DNA of 64,000 nt from Sphingobacterium zeae (GTDB lineage Bacteria; Bacteroidota; Bacteroidia; Sphingobacteriales; Sphingobacteriaceae): positions 4,898,001-4,962,000 of the forward strand of contig NZ_JAUTBA010000001.1 of NCBI RefSeq assembly GCF_030818895.1, written 5' to 3'. Under the pieces are notes generated by a model. That model saw nothing but the letters and a program-made list of their open reading frames with translations. It searched no databases and was not told the origin of the DNA. Positions 25,540-33,971 of this stretch are shown here, one piece after another. The stretch's first letter is position 1. Every line of letters starts with the position of its first letter. The position numbers and the translations under genes were made by a program.

Positions 25540-28500
25540 ATGTACAAAGAATATAAGCAGTTAAATTTACCCGAGATAGGTAAAGAGATTTTGACCCGTT
25601 GGGAACAGGAAAAAATATTCGAAAAAAGTATCAATAATCGTCCTGAAAGCAAGACCTATACATTTTTTGAAGGTCCTCCTTCTGCAAATGGAATGCCAGG
25701 GATTCACCACGTGATGGCACGTACGATTAAGGATATTTTCTGCCGTTACAAGACTTTGAAAGGCTACCAAGTAAAACGAAAAGGCGGCTGGGACACCCAT
25801 GGCCTGCCTATTGAACTTGCCGTCGAAAAAGCTCTTGGAATCACAAAAGAGGATATCGGCAAAAAGATTACCGTAGAACAATATAATGATGCTTGTCGCA
25901 CCGAGGTAATGAAATATACCGATGTATGGAATGACCTAACCACCAAAATGGGGTATTGGGTCGACCTTGAACATCCTTATATTACTTACAAGAACGAATA
26001 CATCGAAACCTTATGGTATTTATTGAAAGAACTTTACAAAAAAGGTCTTTTGTATAAGGGGTACACAATACAGCCATATTCCCCTGCCGCAGGTACTGGA
26101 CTGAGTTCACATGAACTTAACCAGCCAGGCACCTATAAAGATGTGAAGGATACCACCATCGTTGCCGAATTTAGACTGATCAAAAGTCAGCTTCATCCAG
26201 CGATAGAAAAGTTAGTTGAAGATGAAGCCGAAGATGTCGCCTTCATCGCCTGGACAACCACACCATGGACTTTACCATCCAACACCGCTTTGGTTGTAGG
26301 CAAAAAAATAAACTATGTTAAGATCCGAACTTTCAATAAATATACTGGTGCTCCAGTATCTGTTATATTGGCGAAAGATTTAATCGGTAAGCATTTTAAA
26401 GCAGAAGGAGAAAATGCATCCTTCCAGGAGTATAAATTGGGCGACAAAGTAATTCCTTGGGAACTTGCCGCTGAATTTGTAGGTGAAGAGCTTGTAGGCC
26501 TACGCTATGAACAATTGTTGCCTTATATCACCAACGAGGATTTACAAGAAAATGCCTTCCGCGTTATTCCAGGTGATTTTGTTACTACCGAAGACGGTAC
26601 TGGTATTGTCCACGCTGCTCCTACTTATGGTGCGGATGACTTTCGTGTCGCAAAAGAGCATGGCGTACCGGGCATCTTGGTGAAAGATGAAAATGGAAAA
26701 GAGGTACCTACTGTTGACCGTACTGGCCGTTTCGTAAGTGAAATCACAGATTTTGCCGGAAGATTTGTCAAAGAGGAATATTACAGTGCTGAAGAACGTT
26801 CGAAAGAAGACTTCAAACCTACGGACGTATTGATCTCTATCAAATTAAAAGAGGACAATAAAGCCTTTGATGTTAAAAAATATGAGCACACCTACCCACA
26901 CTGTTGGCGTACAGATAAACCTGTTCTATACTATCCATTAGATAGCTGGTTTATCCGCACAACCGCAGTGAAGGAAGATTTGGTTGCCTTAAATAAAACC
27001 ATCAACTGGAAACCTGAAGCAACTGGTACAGGACGTTTTGGTAACTGGCTGGAAAACTTGGTCGACTGGAACCTTTCACGCTCGCGTTACTGGGGAACTC
27101 CACTTCCTATTTGGCGCTCAGAAGACGAAAATGAAGAGGTTTGTATCGGTTCGCTTCCTGAATTAAAGTCTTTATTGGAAGCATCTTTGACTTCAGACGT
27201 TTTGTCTGACGATGAAAAAGCGAAGAATAAAGCTTACTTGGATAAATTCGACACCGAGCAATTGGATCTTCATCGTCCTTATGTAGACGATATCGTCTTG
27301 GTTTCTGATGCCGGACAAAAGTTATTCCGCGAACCTGACTTGATCGACGTTTGGTTTGATTCGGGTGCAATGCCTTATGCACAATGGGGTTTGGATCACG
27401 AAAAATTAGCCAAAGGGGAACAGTTTCCTTTTAAAGCTGGATTCGATCATGCATACCCAGCAGACTTTATAGCTGAAGGAGTTGACCAAACACGTGGCTG
27501 GTTTTTCACCTTACATGCGATTTCTACGATGATGTACAAATCGGTTTCCTTCAAAAACGTCGTTTCCAATGGCCTGGTATTGGATAAAAATGGAAATAAG
27601 ATGTCCAAACGCCTGGGCAACGGTGTGGATCCATTCTCAACGATCGATCAATACAGTGCCGATGCAACACGCTGGTACATGATCAGTAATGCCTCGCCAT
27701 GGGACAACCTTAAATTCAATATGGAAGGGTTGGATGAAGTCCGTCGTAAATTTTTTGGCACTTTATATAATACCTACGCCTTTTTTGCACTGTATGCCAA
27801 TATCGATAAATTTTCCTATTCAGAACCTGATATTGCATTGGAAAAACGTCCTGAAATTGATCGTTGGATTATCTCCTTGTTAAATTCGTTGACCAAACAA
27901 GTAGACGAATATTTAGCGGATTACGAGCCGACAAAAGCAGCGCGTGCTATTCAAAGCTTTGTTGATGAACATCTCAGCAACTGGTATGTTCGCCTATGCC
28001 GCCGTCGTTTCTGGAAAGGAGATTATACAGAAGATAAAATTTCGGCCTATCAAACACTTTATACCTGTCTTGATACGATTGCGAAATTGATGTCGCCAAT
28101 ATCACCTTTCTTCTCGGACAGGTTATTCCTGGATTTGAATTCAGCGACGAATAAGGAACAAGTTGAATCTGTTCACTTGGCGAATTTCCCGGTCTACAAT
28201 GAAAGTCTAGTCGACAAAGATCTGGAAGAACGTATGGCTTTAGCGCAGGATATCTCATCGCTGACACTTTCGTTACGGAAGAAAACTTCCATCAATGTAC
28301 GTCAACCATTAAACAAAATTTTGGTTCCGGTACTTGATAGTGCTTTCCAAGAAAAGGTAGAGAAAGTAAAAGATCTGATACTTTCGGAGACCAATATTAA
28401 AGATATCGAGTTCATTACAGATACCACTGGTATTATTAAGAAAAAAATAAAACCAAATTTCAAAGCTCTTGGCTCGAAAGTTGGTAAGGATATGAAGTTA

Positions 28501-28953
28501 GTTTCTTCGTCTATCCAATCGTTGACTATAGATCAAATCAGCACGTTGGAATCAACAGGCGAATTAGCCCTAACAGGTACGCCATATACGATTCTACTGA
28601 GCGATGTTGAAATTATAGCTGAAGACGTTGAGGGGTGGCAGGTAGCAAATTTAGGCAAATTGACCGTAGCATTAGATATACATATTACCGAAGAATTGAA
28701 AAAAGAAGGTCTATCAAGAGAATTGATTAACCGTCTACAAAATCTAAGGAAAGAAAAGGGATTGGAAGTCACGGACAGAATTAACGTAAAGTTAACAGCT
28801 GCTTCAGAAGTCATCAATGCTGCCAACGAAAATTTATCGTATATTTGCACCGAAATTCTGGCCGATTCATTGGTATTCGAAGATTCACTAACTGAAGGAG
28901 AGACCATCGAGATCGATGGCAAAGAACTTAAGGCATTAATCCAAAAAAATTAA
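25540..28953 (+). CDS. ileS: isoleucyl-tRNA synthetase with GIHH signature (IleRS2-like)
   Basis: Charges tRNA-Ile. The 1137-residue class I synthetase has the CP1 editing site TTPWTLPSN (from residue 239) and the second signature as KMSKR (687-691), as in eukaryote-like IleRS2. The first signature, normally HxGH, reads GIHH at residues 54-57 within SANGMPGIHHVMAR: first and third positions are swapped. Otherwise the fold landmarks (WDTHGLPIE, GWFFTLHAI, LSNWYVRLCRRRFW) are in place. A zinc-less DksA-like gene and lspA follow. I recall the GxHH form being linked to mupirocin hyper-resistance. Confidence 0.96.
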   Translation: MYKEYKQLNLPEIGKEILTRWEQEKIFEKSINNRPESKTYTFFEGPPSANGMPGIHHVMARTIKDIFCRYKTLKGYQVKRKGGWDTHGLPIELAVEKALGITKEDIGKKITVEQYNDACRTEVMKYTDVWNDLTTKMGYWVDLEHPYITYKNEYIETLWYLLKELYKKGLLYKGYTIQPYSPAAGTGLSSHELNQPGTYKDVKDTTIVAEFRLIKSQLHPAIEKLVEDEAEDVAFIAWTTTPWTLPSNTALVVGKKINYVKIRTFNKYTGAPVSVILAKDLIGKHFKAEGENASFQEYKLGDKVIPWELAAEFVGEELVGLRYEQLLPYITNEDLQENAFRVIPGDFVTTEDGTGIVHAAPTYGADDFRVAKEHGVPGILVKDENGKEVPTVDRTGRFVSEITDFAGRFVKEEYYSAEERSKEDFKPTDVLISIKLKEDNKAFDVKKYEHTYPHCWRTDKPVLYYPLDSWFIRTTAVKEDLVALNKTINWKPEATGTGRFGNWLENLVDWNLSRSRYWGTPLPIWRSEDENEEVCIGSLPELKSLLEASLTSDVLSDDEKAKNKAYLDKFDTEQLDLHRPYVDDIVLVSDAGQKLFREPDLIDVWFDSGAMPYAQWGLDHEKLAKGEQFPFKAGFDHAYPADFIAEGVDQTRGWFFTLHAISTMMYKSVSFKNVVSNGLVLDKNGNKMSKRLGNGVDPFSTIDQYSADATRWYMISNASPWDNLKFNMEGLDEVRRKFFGTLYNTYAFFALYANIDKFSYSEPDIALEKRPEIDRWIISLLNSLTKQVDEYLADYEPTKAARAIQSFVDEHLSNWYVRLCRRRFWKGDYTEDKISAYQTLYTCLDTIAKLMSPISPFFSDRLFLDLNSATNKEQVESVHLANFPVYNESLVDKDLEERMALAQDISSLTLSLRKKTSINVRQPLNKILVPVLDSAFQEKVEKVKDLILSETNIKDIEFITDTTGIIKKKIKPNFKALGSKVGKDMKLVSSSIQSLTIDQISTLESTGELALTGTPYTILLSDVEIIAEDVEGWQVANLGKLTVALDIHITEELKKEGLSRELINRLQNLRKEKGLEVTDRINVKLTAASEVINAANENLSYICTEILADSLVFEDSLTEGETIEIDGKELKALIQKN

Positions 28954-28956
28954 ATT

Positions 28957-29343
28957 ATGGCAAACAACAACGAGAAAACACGCTATAGCGATTCAGAATT
29001 ACAAGAATTCAAAGATATTATCCTAGACAAGCTTAGAGTAGCAAAAGAAGAGCTTTCCTCGTTGACCGCAACGCTTAATAACAGTAATGCTAATGGTACC
29101 GACGATACTGCTGGAACGTACAAAACATTGGAAGACGGTTCAGCTACTTTAGAAAAAGAGCAAACTAATCAATTGGCTGCTCGTCAAAAGAAATTTATCG
29201 ACAACCTTGAAGCAGCGTTGGTACGCATCGAGAACAAAACCTATGGTATCTGTAGAGAAACAGGAAAACTGATTCAAAAAGAACGTTTGAAAGCTGTTCC
29301 ACATACAACGTTGAGCATCGAAGCGAAAAACAAACAATATTAA
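28957..29343 (+). CDS. DksA/TraR-family protein lacking the zinc cysteines
   Basis: 128-residue RNA polymerase secondary-channel-type protein. A long N-terminal helical hairpin with an acidic tip (NGTDDTAGTYKTLED) is followed by the C-terminal YGICRETGKLIQKERLKAVPHTTL segment that matches the DksA/TraR zinc-finger region. Only one of the four zinc cysteines (Cys99) remains, so it should not bind zinc in the usual way. It starts 3 bp after ileS, so it is co-transcribed. Whether it binds RNA polymerase is not known. Confidence 0.88.
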   Translation: MANNNEKTRYSDSELQEFKDIILDKLRVAKEELSSLTATLNNSNANGTDDTAGTYKTLEDGSATLEKEQTNQLAARQKKFIDNLEAALVRIENKTYGICRETGKLIQKERLKAVPHTTLSIEAKNKQY

Positions 29344-29360
29344 TTTTAGGCATTAAATAT

Positions 29361-29390
29361 ATGGTCTTTGTTTGGGCAAAGACCATTTTT
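29361..29390 (+). terminator. intrinsic terminator between the DksA-like gene and lspA
   Basis: Perfect 10-bp arms atggtctttg (29361-29370) and caaagaccat (29377-29386), 6-nt loop, T-run. It ends 8 bp before the lspA ATG at 29399 and rules out the upstream TTG at 29372 as the lspA start. Confidence 0.75.
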
Positions 29391-29398
29391 ATAACACA

Positions 29399-30049
29399 AT
29401 GAAGGGTTATACGAAACCGATCGCGCTTATTGTCGCGATACTTTTAATAGACCAATTGTCGAAGATCTGGGTTAAGTTATCCATGACAATCGGACAAAGC
29501 CACCATGTATTGGGCAAATTTTTCCAGATTCATTTTATTGAAAACAATGGGATGGCCTATGGGATGGAATTTGGCGGTGATTATGGAAAATTATTTTTGA
29601 CGGTATTTCGTATTTTAGCCGTAGCGGGTATTGGATACGGCCTGCGTTACATGATCAAAAATAAGTACAACCGGGGTTTCATCTTAAATGTTGCCTTAAT
29701 TCTTGCCGGTGCACTTGGAAATATCATCGATTCTGCTTTTTACGGTGTTATCTTCAGTGAAAGCACCTGGTATGATAAAGCGAGTCTATTTCCGGCAGGA
29801 GGTGGATACTCATCCTTTCTTCATGGAAAAGTAGTCGATATGCTTTATTTCCCATTGATTCAAGGTAACTTCCCTTCTTGGGTGCCCTTTTGGGGCGGTG
29901 AAGAGTTTCTCTTTTTCCGACCTGTATTCAACATTGCAGACTCGGCGATTTCTGTTGGGGTGGTTTTAATCCTGTTATTTCAAAAACGGTATTTTAAAAC
30001 AGAGAAGGAAGAGAAATCGAGTATCCACAGTGAAATCGTTGAAGATTAA
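29399..30049 (+). CDS. lspA: lipoprotein signal peptidase LspA
   Basis: Inner-membrane aspartyl peptidase that removes signal peptides from prolipoproteins. The 216-residue protein has the four family helices and the catalytic pair Asp111 (GALGNIIDSAFYG) and Asp181 (VFNIADSAIS), plus Asp18 in LIDQLSKIWVK and ENNGMAYGM. It carries a longer periplasmic loop (about 120-172, including FPAGGGYSSFLHGKVVDML) that I recall from Bacteroidota enzymes. The start at 29399 gives the conserved N-terminal helix. The lipoproteins in this window would be its substrates. Confidence 0.95.
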   Translation: MKGYTKPIALIVAILLIDQLSKIWVKLSMTIGQSHHVLGKFFQIHFIENNGMAYGMEFGGDYGKLFLTVFRILAVAGIGYGLRYMIKNKYNRGFILNVALILAGALGNIIDSAFYGVIFSESTWYDKASLFPAGGGYSSFLHGKVVDMLYFPLIQGNFPSWVPFWGGEEFLFFRPVFNIADSAISVGVVLILLFQKRYFKTEKEEKSSIHSEIVED

Positions 30050-30061
30050 CGAAATATTCCT

Positions 30062-30098
30062 TAAAAGCCTTGTTAATCGCAAGGCTTTTATTTTTTTT
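30062..30098 (+). terminator. intrinsic terminator after lspA
   Basis: Perfect 11-bp arms taaaagccttg (30062-30072) and caaggctttta (30080-30090), 7-nt loop, then eight T. Confidence 0.85.
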
Positions 30099-30137
30099 AC
30101 ATATAACCCAATACAACTTCTAAACTCTACTATTCGC

Positions 30138-31082
30138 ATGAAAAACATTAGTCTACTTCTGACACTTTGCTGCCTACTAGGAATCCAAATAGCACAGGCG
30201 CAGCAGATCGAAGTTTCCAACTTAAAGAAACATATTTATTACCTCGCTGACGACAAAATGCAAGGACGAGGAACGGGCAGTAAGGAAGTCTTTAAAGCTG
30301 CAGATTATATTGAAAAGGAATTCAAAAAATACAAACTTGAGCCTAAAGGTGAAAAAGGGTACCGCCAATCCTTCAAAGCCAAAGTCTGGAAAGTAAAAGT
30401 TGCAGACAGCATTCGCAATGCAGATAATATCATTGGATTTCTTGACAATGGCGCCGACTTAACAGTTGTTATAGGCGCACATTACGATCACTTGGGAACA
30501 GGTCGTCAAGGAAGCTCAAAGGATTCCCTAGGGGTAGGCAAAATCCATAACGGAGCCGACGATAATGCCTCTGGCACGGCCGGCCTATTGGAACTCGCAC
30601 GTTACTTCAGTAGCAACAAGGAAAAAGAACCTTACAACCTGTTGTTTATCGCTTTCGGAGCGGAAGAATTGGGATTAGTAGGTTCCAAATATTTTACGGA
30701 ACACCCCACCCTACCCTTAGAAAAAATTACAGCCATGCTGAATATGGATATGATTGGCCGTTATAATCCCAGCAATGGCCTTGCTGTAATCGGCTATGGA
30801 ACAAGCAGTCAATGGCCGGCTATTTTCAAAGATGTTCAGGCCCCTATAAAATTTAATCTTAGTAAGGATGGTAATGGCGGGTCTGACCAAACTTCATTCT
30901 ACAAAAAGAATATACCGGTATTGTTTTTCCATACTGGTGGACACCCAGACTACCATATGCCGACCGATGATGCCGATAAAATTGATTACAATGCTTTAAA
31001 ATCCATTTTAGATCTAGAAAAAACAGTGGTTGAAAATATCATGAAACAATCCAGTAAAATGGACTTTATATGGACCAACTAA
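30138..31082 (+). CDS. secreted M28-family zinc peptidase
   Basis: 314-residue exported peptidase. The leader MKNISLLLTLCCLLGIQIAQA ends in a signal peptidase I-type AQA, so the enzyme is probably periplasmic or secreted. Zinc ligands are complete: His in GAHYDHLG, Asp in GADDNASGT, Glu-Glu in FGAEELGLVGS, Asp in NMDMIGR and the last His near GGHPDYHMP. A start at 30030 would place 36 non-conserved residues before the signal peptide and overlap the lspA terminator. It lacks the protease-associated insert of the longer M28 protein at 5.8 kb. Confidence 0.92.
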   Translation: MKNISLLLTLCCLLGIQIAQAQQIEVSNLKKHIYYLADDKMQGRGTGSKEVFKAADYIEKEFKKYKLEPKGEKGYRQSFKAKVWKVKVADSIRNADNIIGFLDNGADLTVVIGAHYDHLGTGRQGSSKDSLGVGKIHNGADDNASGTAGLLELARYFSSNKEKEPYNLLFIAFGAEELGLVGSKYFTEHPTLPLEKITAMLNMDMIGRYNPSNGLAVIGYGTSSQWPAIFKDVQAPIKFNLSKDGNGGSDQTSFYKKNIPVLFFHTGGHPDYHMPTDDADKIDYNALKSILDLEKTVVENIMKQSSKMDFIWTN

Positions 31083-31264
31083 AACAAAAAAAGCGGATTT
31101 GTCTTTAACAGCAAGTGATAATCTAGCTTTTTATATGCTCAGATGCTATAACGGAGATTAGTCAACTAGTTTGTAGACATACACGAATAAACTAAACAGC
31201 GCACTTGAGATAGCATACATGAGTCTCTATGAACAGGTGCTTGAATATCATTTAATTATTGTTG

Positions 31265-32179
31265 ATGAAAAAAATTCTAGTGACGGGATCCAATGGATTC
31301 CTTGGTCAAAAAGTCGTTGATTTACTTGCTAACAATGACGAATATGATGTTGTTGCCATTTCAAAAGGTCCAAATCGCAACCCGAATCAAGTGGATTATA
31401 CTTTCTATCAAGTTGACTTGTCGGATCGGGAAAAACTGAAAGTTTTTTTAGCTCCACAAACTTTTGATGCAATTGTACATACAGCAGCCATGACAAGTGT
31501 GGAAGCTTGTGAAGCAGATCAAGCCGCATGTCAATCGCTTAACGTTGATCTCGTGGCCTATCTTGCCTCCTATTGTACTACACATCAGGCCCAATTGGTG
31601 CACTTATCTACGGACTTTGTATTTGATGGCAAAAAAAATGCACCTTATGATGAAACAGATATTCCCAATCCGCAAAGTGAATATGGGAAAAGTAAATATG
31701 CTTCCGAACAAGTGCTTGCACAATCGGGCTGTCATTATGCTATCCTTCGCACAATATTAGTCTATGGGATCAATGCTGACCCCAATCGTTCGAATCTCGT
31801 ATTATGGGCCAAAAGTAAGTTGTCGCAAAATGAGCCCATAAAAGTAGTCAATGACCAATGGAGAATGCCTACCTTTGTGGATGATTTAGCTTATGCTTGC
31901 CAACGCGCTATTGATCGAGAAGCGCAGGGAATATTTCATATTTCAGGCGCAGAATTCATGTCAATCAGTGAGGCTGTCTACAAAATTGCAGACTATTGGC
32001 AGCTAGATAAAGGATTGATTTCAGAGATCAGCGCTGCCAGCATTGGACAGGCAGAAAACAGGCCAAGGCAGACAGGCTTTGATCTGACTAGATCTTATGC
32101 AGAATTGGGTTATGTGCCGACATCATTTATGGATGCTTTGTCACTCATAGATCATCAGATAAAAACGCTTGGACGATAA
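31265..32179 (+). CDS. RmlD-like NAD(P)-dependent sugar reductase
   Basis: SDR-superfamily protein of 304 residues with the Rossmann motif VTGSNGFLGQKV near the N-terminus, the STDFVFDGKK stretch and the YGKSKY catalytic Tyr-xxx-Lys near residue 140. The overall pattern resembles dTDP-4-dehydrorhamnose reductase, but no other rhamnose gene is near, so the substrate is open. The ATG at 31265 is preferred over a TTG two codons upstream. The thioesterase gene starts within its stop codon, so the two are coupled. Confidence 0.85.
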   Translation: MKKILVTGSNGFLGQKVVDLLANNDEYDVVAISKGPNRNPNQVDYTFYQVDLSDREKLKVFLAPQTFDAIVHTAAMTSVEACEADQAACQSLNVDLVAYLASYCTTHQAQLVHLSTDFVFDGKKNAPYDETDIPNPQSEYGKSKYASEQVLAQSGCHYAILRTILVYGINADPNRSNLVLWAKSKLSQNEPIKVVNDQWRMPTFVDDLAYACQRAIDREAQGIFHISGAEFMSISEAVYKIADYWQLDKGLISEISAASIGQAENRPRQTGFDLTRSYAELGYVPTSFMDALSLIDHQIKTLGR

Positions 32180-32721
32180 TGACAAATAATGATATGATAG
32201 AGAAATTTGCACGAGAGTCATACACTGAGATGAACGAATTGGTATTACCCAACGATACCAATACTTTTGGAAATTTGATGGGTGGCCGTTTATTGTATTG
32301 GATGGATATCTGTTCGGCTATTGCTGCTCAAAAGCACTGTAGTAATGTCGTGGTAACAGTATCGGTCGACAATGTATCTTTTAAACGTTCTATTAAACTT
32401 GGTGAGGTCGTTACGATACAAGCTCAAGTAACGCGCGCTTTTAATAGTTCTTTGGAAGTACGCATGGAAATTTTTGCGTCTAATTTACCGGAAGGCACCC
32501 GTGTAAAAACAAACGAAGCCTATTATACCTTTGTTGCTGTTGATTCGGATAATAATCCTAAAGCCGTACCGTTATTGATTCCAGAAACAGATTCAGAACG
32601 CAAAGCGTATGAAGATGCATTACAGCGAAGAGAACTGCGTCTAATTCTTGCAGGGAAATTAAAACCAGAAAATGCAAAAAAATTACAAGCATTGGTCAGT
32701 CTCTTTAGCCAAAAGAACTAA
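32179..32721 (+). CDS. hotdog-fold acyl-CoA thioesterase
   Basis: 180-residue member of the BACH/YciA-type thioesterase group. The core NTFGNLMGGRLLYWMDICSAIAAQKH carries the catalytic-type segment of the hotdog helix, followed by VTVSVDNVSFKRSIKLGEVV. It overlaps the upstream reductase gene by one base (TAATG) and ends before a terminator. It probably hydrolyses acyl-CoA in the cytoplasm; chain-length preference is unknown. Confidence 0.88.
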   Translation: MTNNDMIEKFARESYTEMNELVLPNDTNTFGNLMGGRLLYWMDICSAIAAQKHCSNVVVTVSVDNVSFKRSIKLGEVVTIQAQVTRAFNSSLEVRMEIFASNLPEGTRVKTNEAYYTFVAVDSDNNPKAVPLLIPETDSERKAYEDALQRRELRLILAGKLKPENAKKLQALVSLFSQKN

Positions 32722-32759
32722 CACCTAACTTTGATTGTTCACATACTGTTTAAAAAAGT

Positions 32760-32791
32760 AAAAGGGAAAACGTATTGTTTTCCCTTTTTTG
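32760..32791. terminator. terminator between the thioesterase and EVE genes
   Basis: Perfect 11-bp arms aaagggaaaac (32761-32771) and gttttcccttt (32777-32787) with a 5-nt loop, T-run on the right and A-rich left flank. Likely serves both convergent genes. Confidence 0.8.
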
Positions 32792-32830
32792 ATTATATGC
32801 TATATATTGGTCTTGTTCATTGGCGATAGC

Positions 32831-33244
32831 CTACGCGTTGCCAAGTGCCAAAATTCGATCAAACTCTTCAGGTTTAAGCGGCATAACAGATAAACGTCCT
32901 TGTCGAACCAAAGCGATATCCTGTAGCTGCTCATCCGCTTTAATGGCTTCTAACGTGACGGATTTCTTCAGCGTCTCTACAGGTGCCAGATCCACAACGA
33001 CCCAACGCTCATCATCTGTTGTCGGATCTTGATAAAATTCCTTGACGACTTTCGCCACCCCCACAACTTCTTTTCCTTCATTGCTATGGTAGAATAGAAC
33101 GAGATCCCCTTCTTTCATAGCTTTGATATTATTCCTAGCTTGATAATTACGAACGCCATCCCAAAATGTACGGCCATCTTTATTAAATTGCTCCCAGCTA
33201 TATTTAAACGGTTCAGATTTTACTAAGAAGTATTGCATGGTCAA
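32831..33244 (-). CDS. EVE-domain protein
   Basis: 137-residue EVE (PUA-like) domain protein. The N-terminus YFLVKSEPFKYSWEQF, FWDGVRNYQARNNIKAM and GDLVLFYHSNEG are family hallmarks. EVE domains bind modified bases in nucleic acid; the specific target here is unknown. A start at the second Met (two codons later) is possible. gldC lies 20 bp upstream in the same direction. Confidence 0.9.
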   Translation of the reverse strand: MTMQYFLVKSEPFKYSWEQFNKDGRTFWDGVRNYQARNNIKAMKEGDLVLFYHSNEGKEVVGVAKVVKEFYQDPTTDDERWVVVDLAPVETLKKSVTLEAIKADEQLQDIALVRQGRLSVMPLKPEEFDRILALGNA

Positions 33245-33264
33245 ATATTATTAAACGTTATAAT

Positions 33265-33615
33265 CTATTGTTGCGGCATTAAAACTTCCATTTTATCAGC
33301 AAAATGCGCACAGTAGTCGCGTAGGTCACCAATAACTTTCTCCGCCATTGGATCACCTCCGGAAGAACGGATAAAAGAGTCCCCCAATGTTTGTAGCGTT
33401 TCATAGAAAAAACGTTTCATCTCATCGTAGGGCATATCTTTAGTCCAAAGGTCGATACGCATTGAATTTTTATAATGTGAGTCCCATAAGGCTAGAAACA
33501 TGGCTTTTGCAGGTAACTCCTCCGCATTATTGCCATCTGTAGACGACCACATGATATTTTCAGGTACGTTGTTTTCATCTAACGCTACCTGTAATTTTAT
33601 TTCAGCTTTTTTCAT
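33265..33615 (-). CDS. gldC: gliding motility-associated protein GldC
   Basis: 116-residue soluble protein of the GldC family, restricted to Bacteroidota. IKLQVALDENNVPENIMWSS, KAMFLALWDSHYKNSMRIDLW and MKRFFYETLQTLGDSFIRS match what I recall of GldC. Its role is accessory in gliding and type IX secretion settings, and it also occurs in non-gliding species. No other gld or spr gene lies in the window. It is co-directional with the EVE gene. Confidence 0.85.
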   Translation of the reverse strand: MKKAEIKLQVALDENNVPENIMWSSTDGNNAEELPAKAMFLALWDSHYKNSMRIDLWTKDMPYDEMKRFFYETLQTLGDSFIRSSGGDPMAEKVIGDLRDYCAHFADKMEVLMPQQ

Positions 33616-33719
33616 TTTAATATTATTGAGCTATATATTTTGAGCTATGTTTTTCGAAACAGGAACTATATCTGCCATCGATTCACAACCTAACTCGTCC
33701 TTATTTTTAATTTTTCCTC

Positions 33720-33965
33720 TTACGCAAAGGTTACTTTAACAATTAAACTGGTCACACAAACAACTACCAAGAAAGCTGATTGCAATAACCACATCTTTTT
33801 ATTTTGCTTTACAAAGACCCTAAATGCAATATCAATGACGGTCAATATCAACAACAATAGGATAAATGCGCCCCAAGTAAATAAGGCCTTTTCATCATCG
33901 GGATTTTCCATAACAAACCAGGCAACAAGGCATGCACTAGCGATATTTAGTGGTGTAAAGCGCAC
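33720..33965 (-). CDS. small hypothetical membrane protein
   Basis: 81 residues with two or three hydrophobic segments (about 6-19, 29-52 and 60-80). I do not recognise a family. It starts 6 bp after the DEAD-box helicase stop codon in the same direction, so it is probably co-transcribed with it. The close spacing and fully membrane-like composition support a real gene, but no function can be given. Confidence 0.6.
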   Translation of the reverse strand: MRFTPLNIASACLVAWFVMENPDDEKALFTWGAFILLLLILTVIDIAFRVFVKQNKKMWLLQSAFLVVVCVTSLIVKVTFA

Positions 33966-33971
33966 AATAAA

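Noticed and set aside
29372..29398. TTG start for lspA
   Set aside because: It lies within the terminator stem and adds residues before the conserved first helix.
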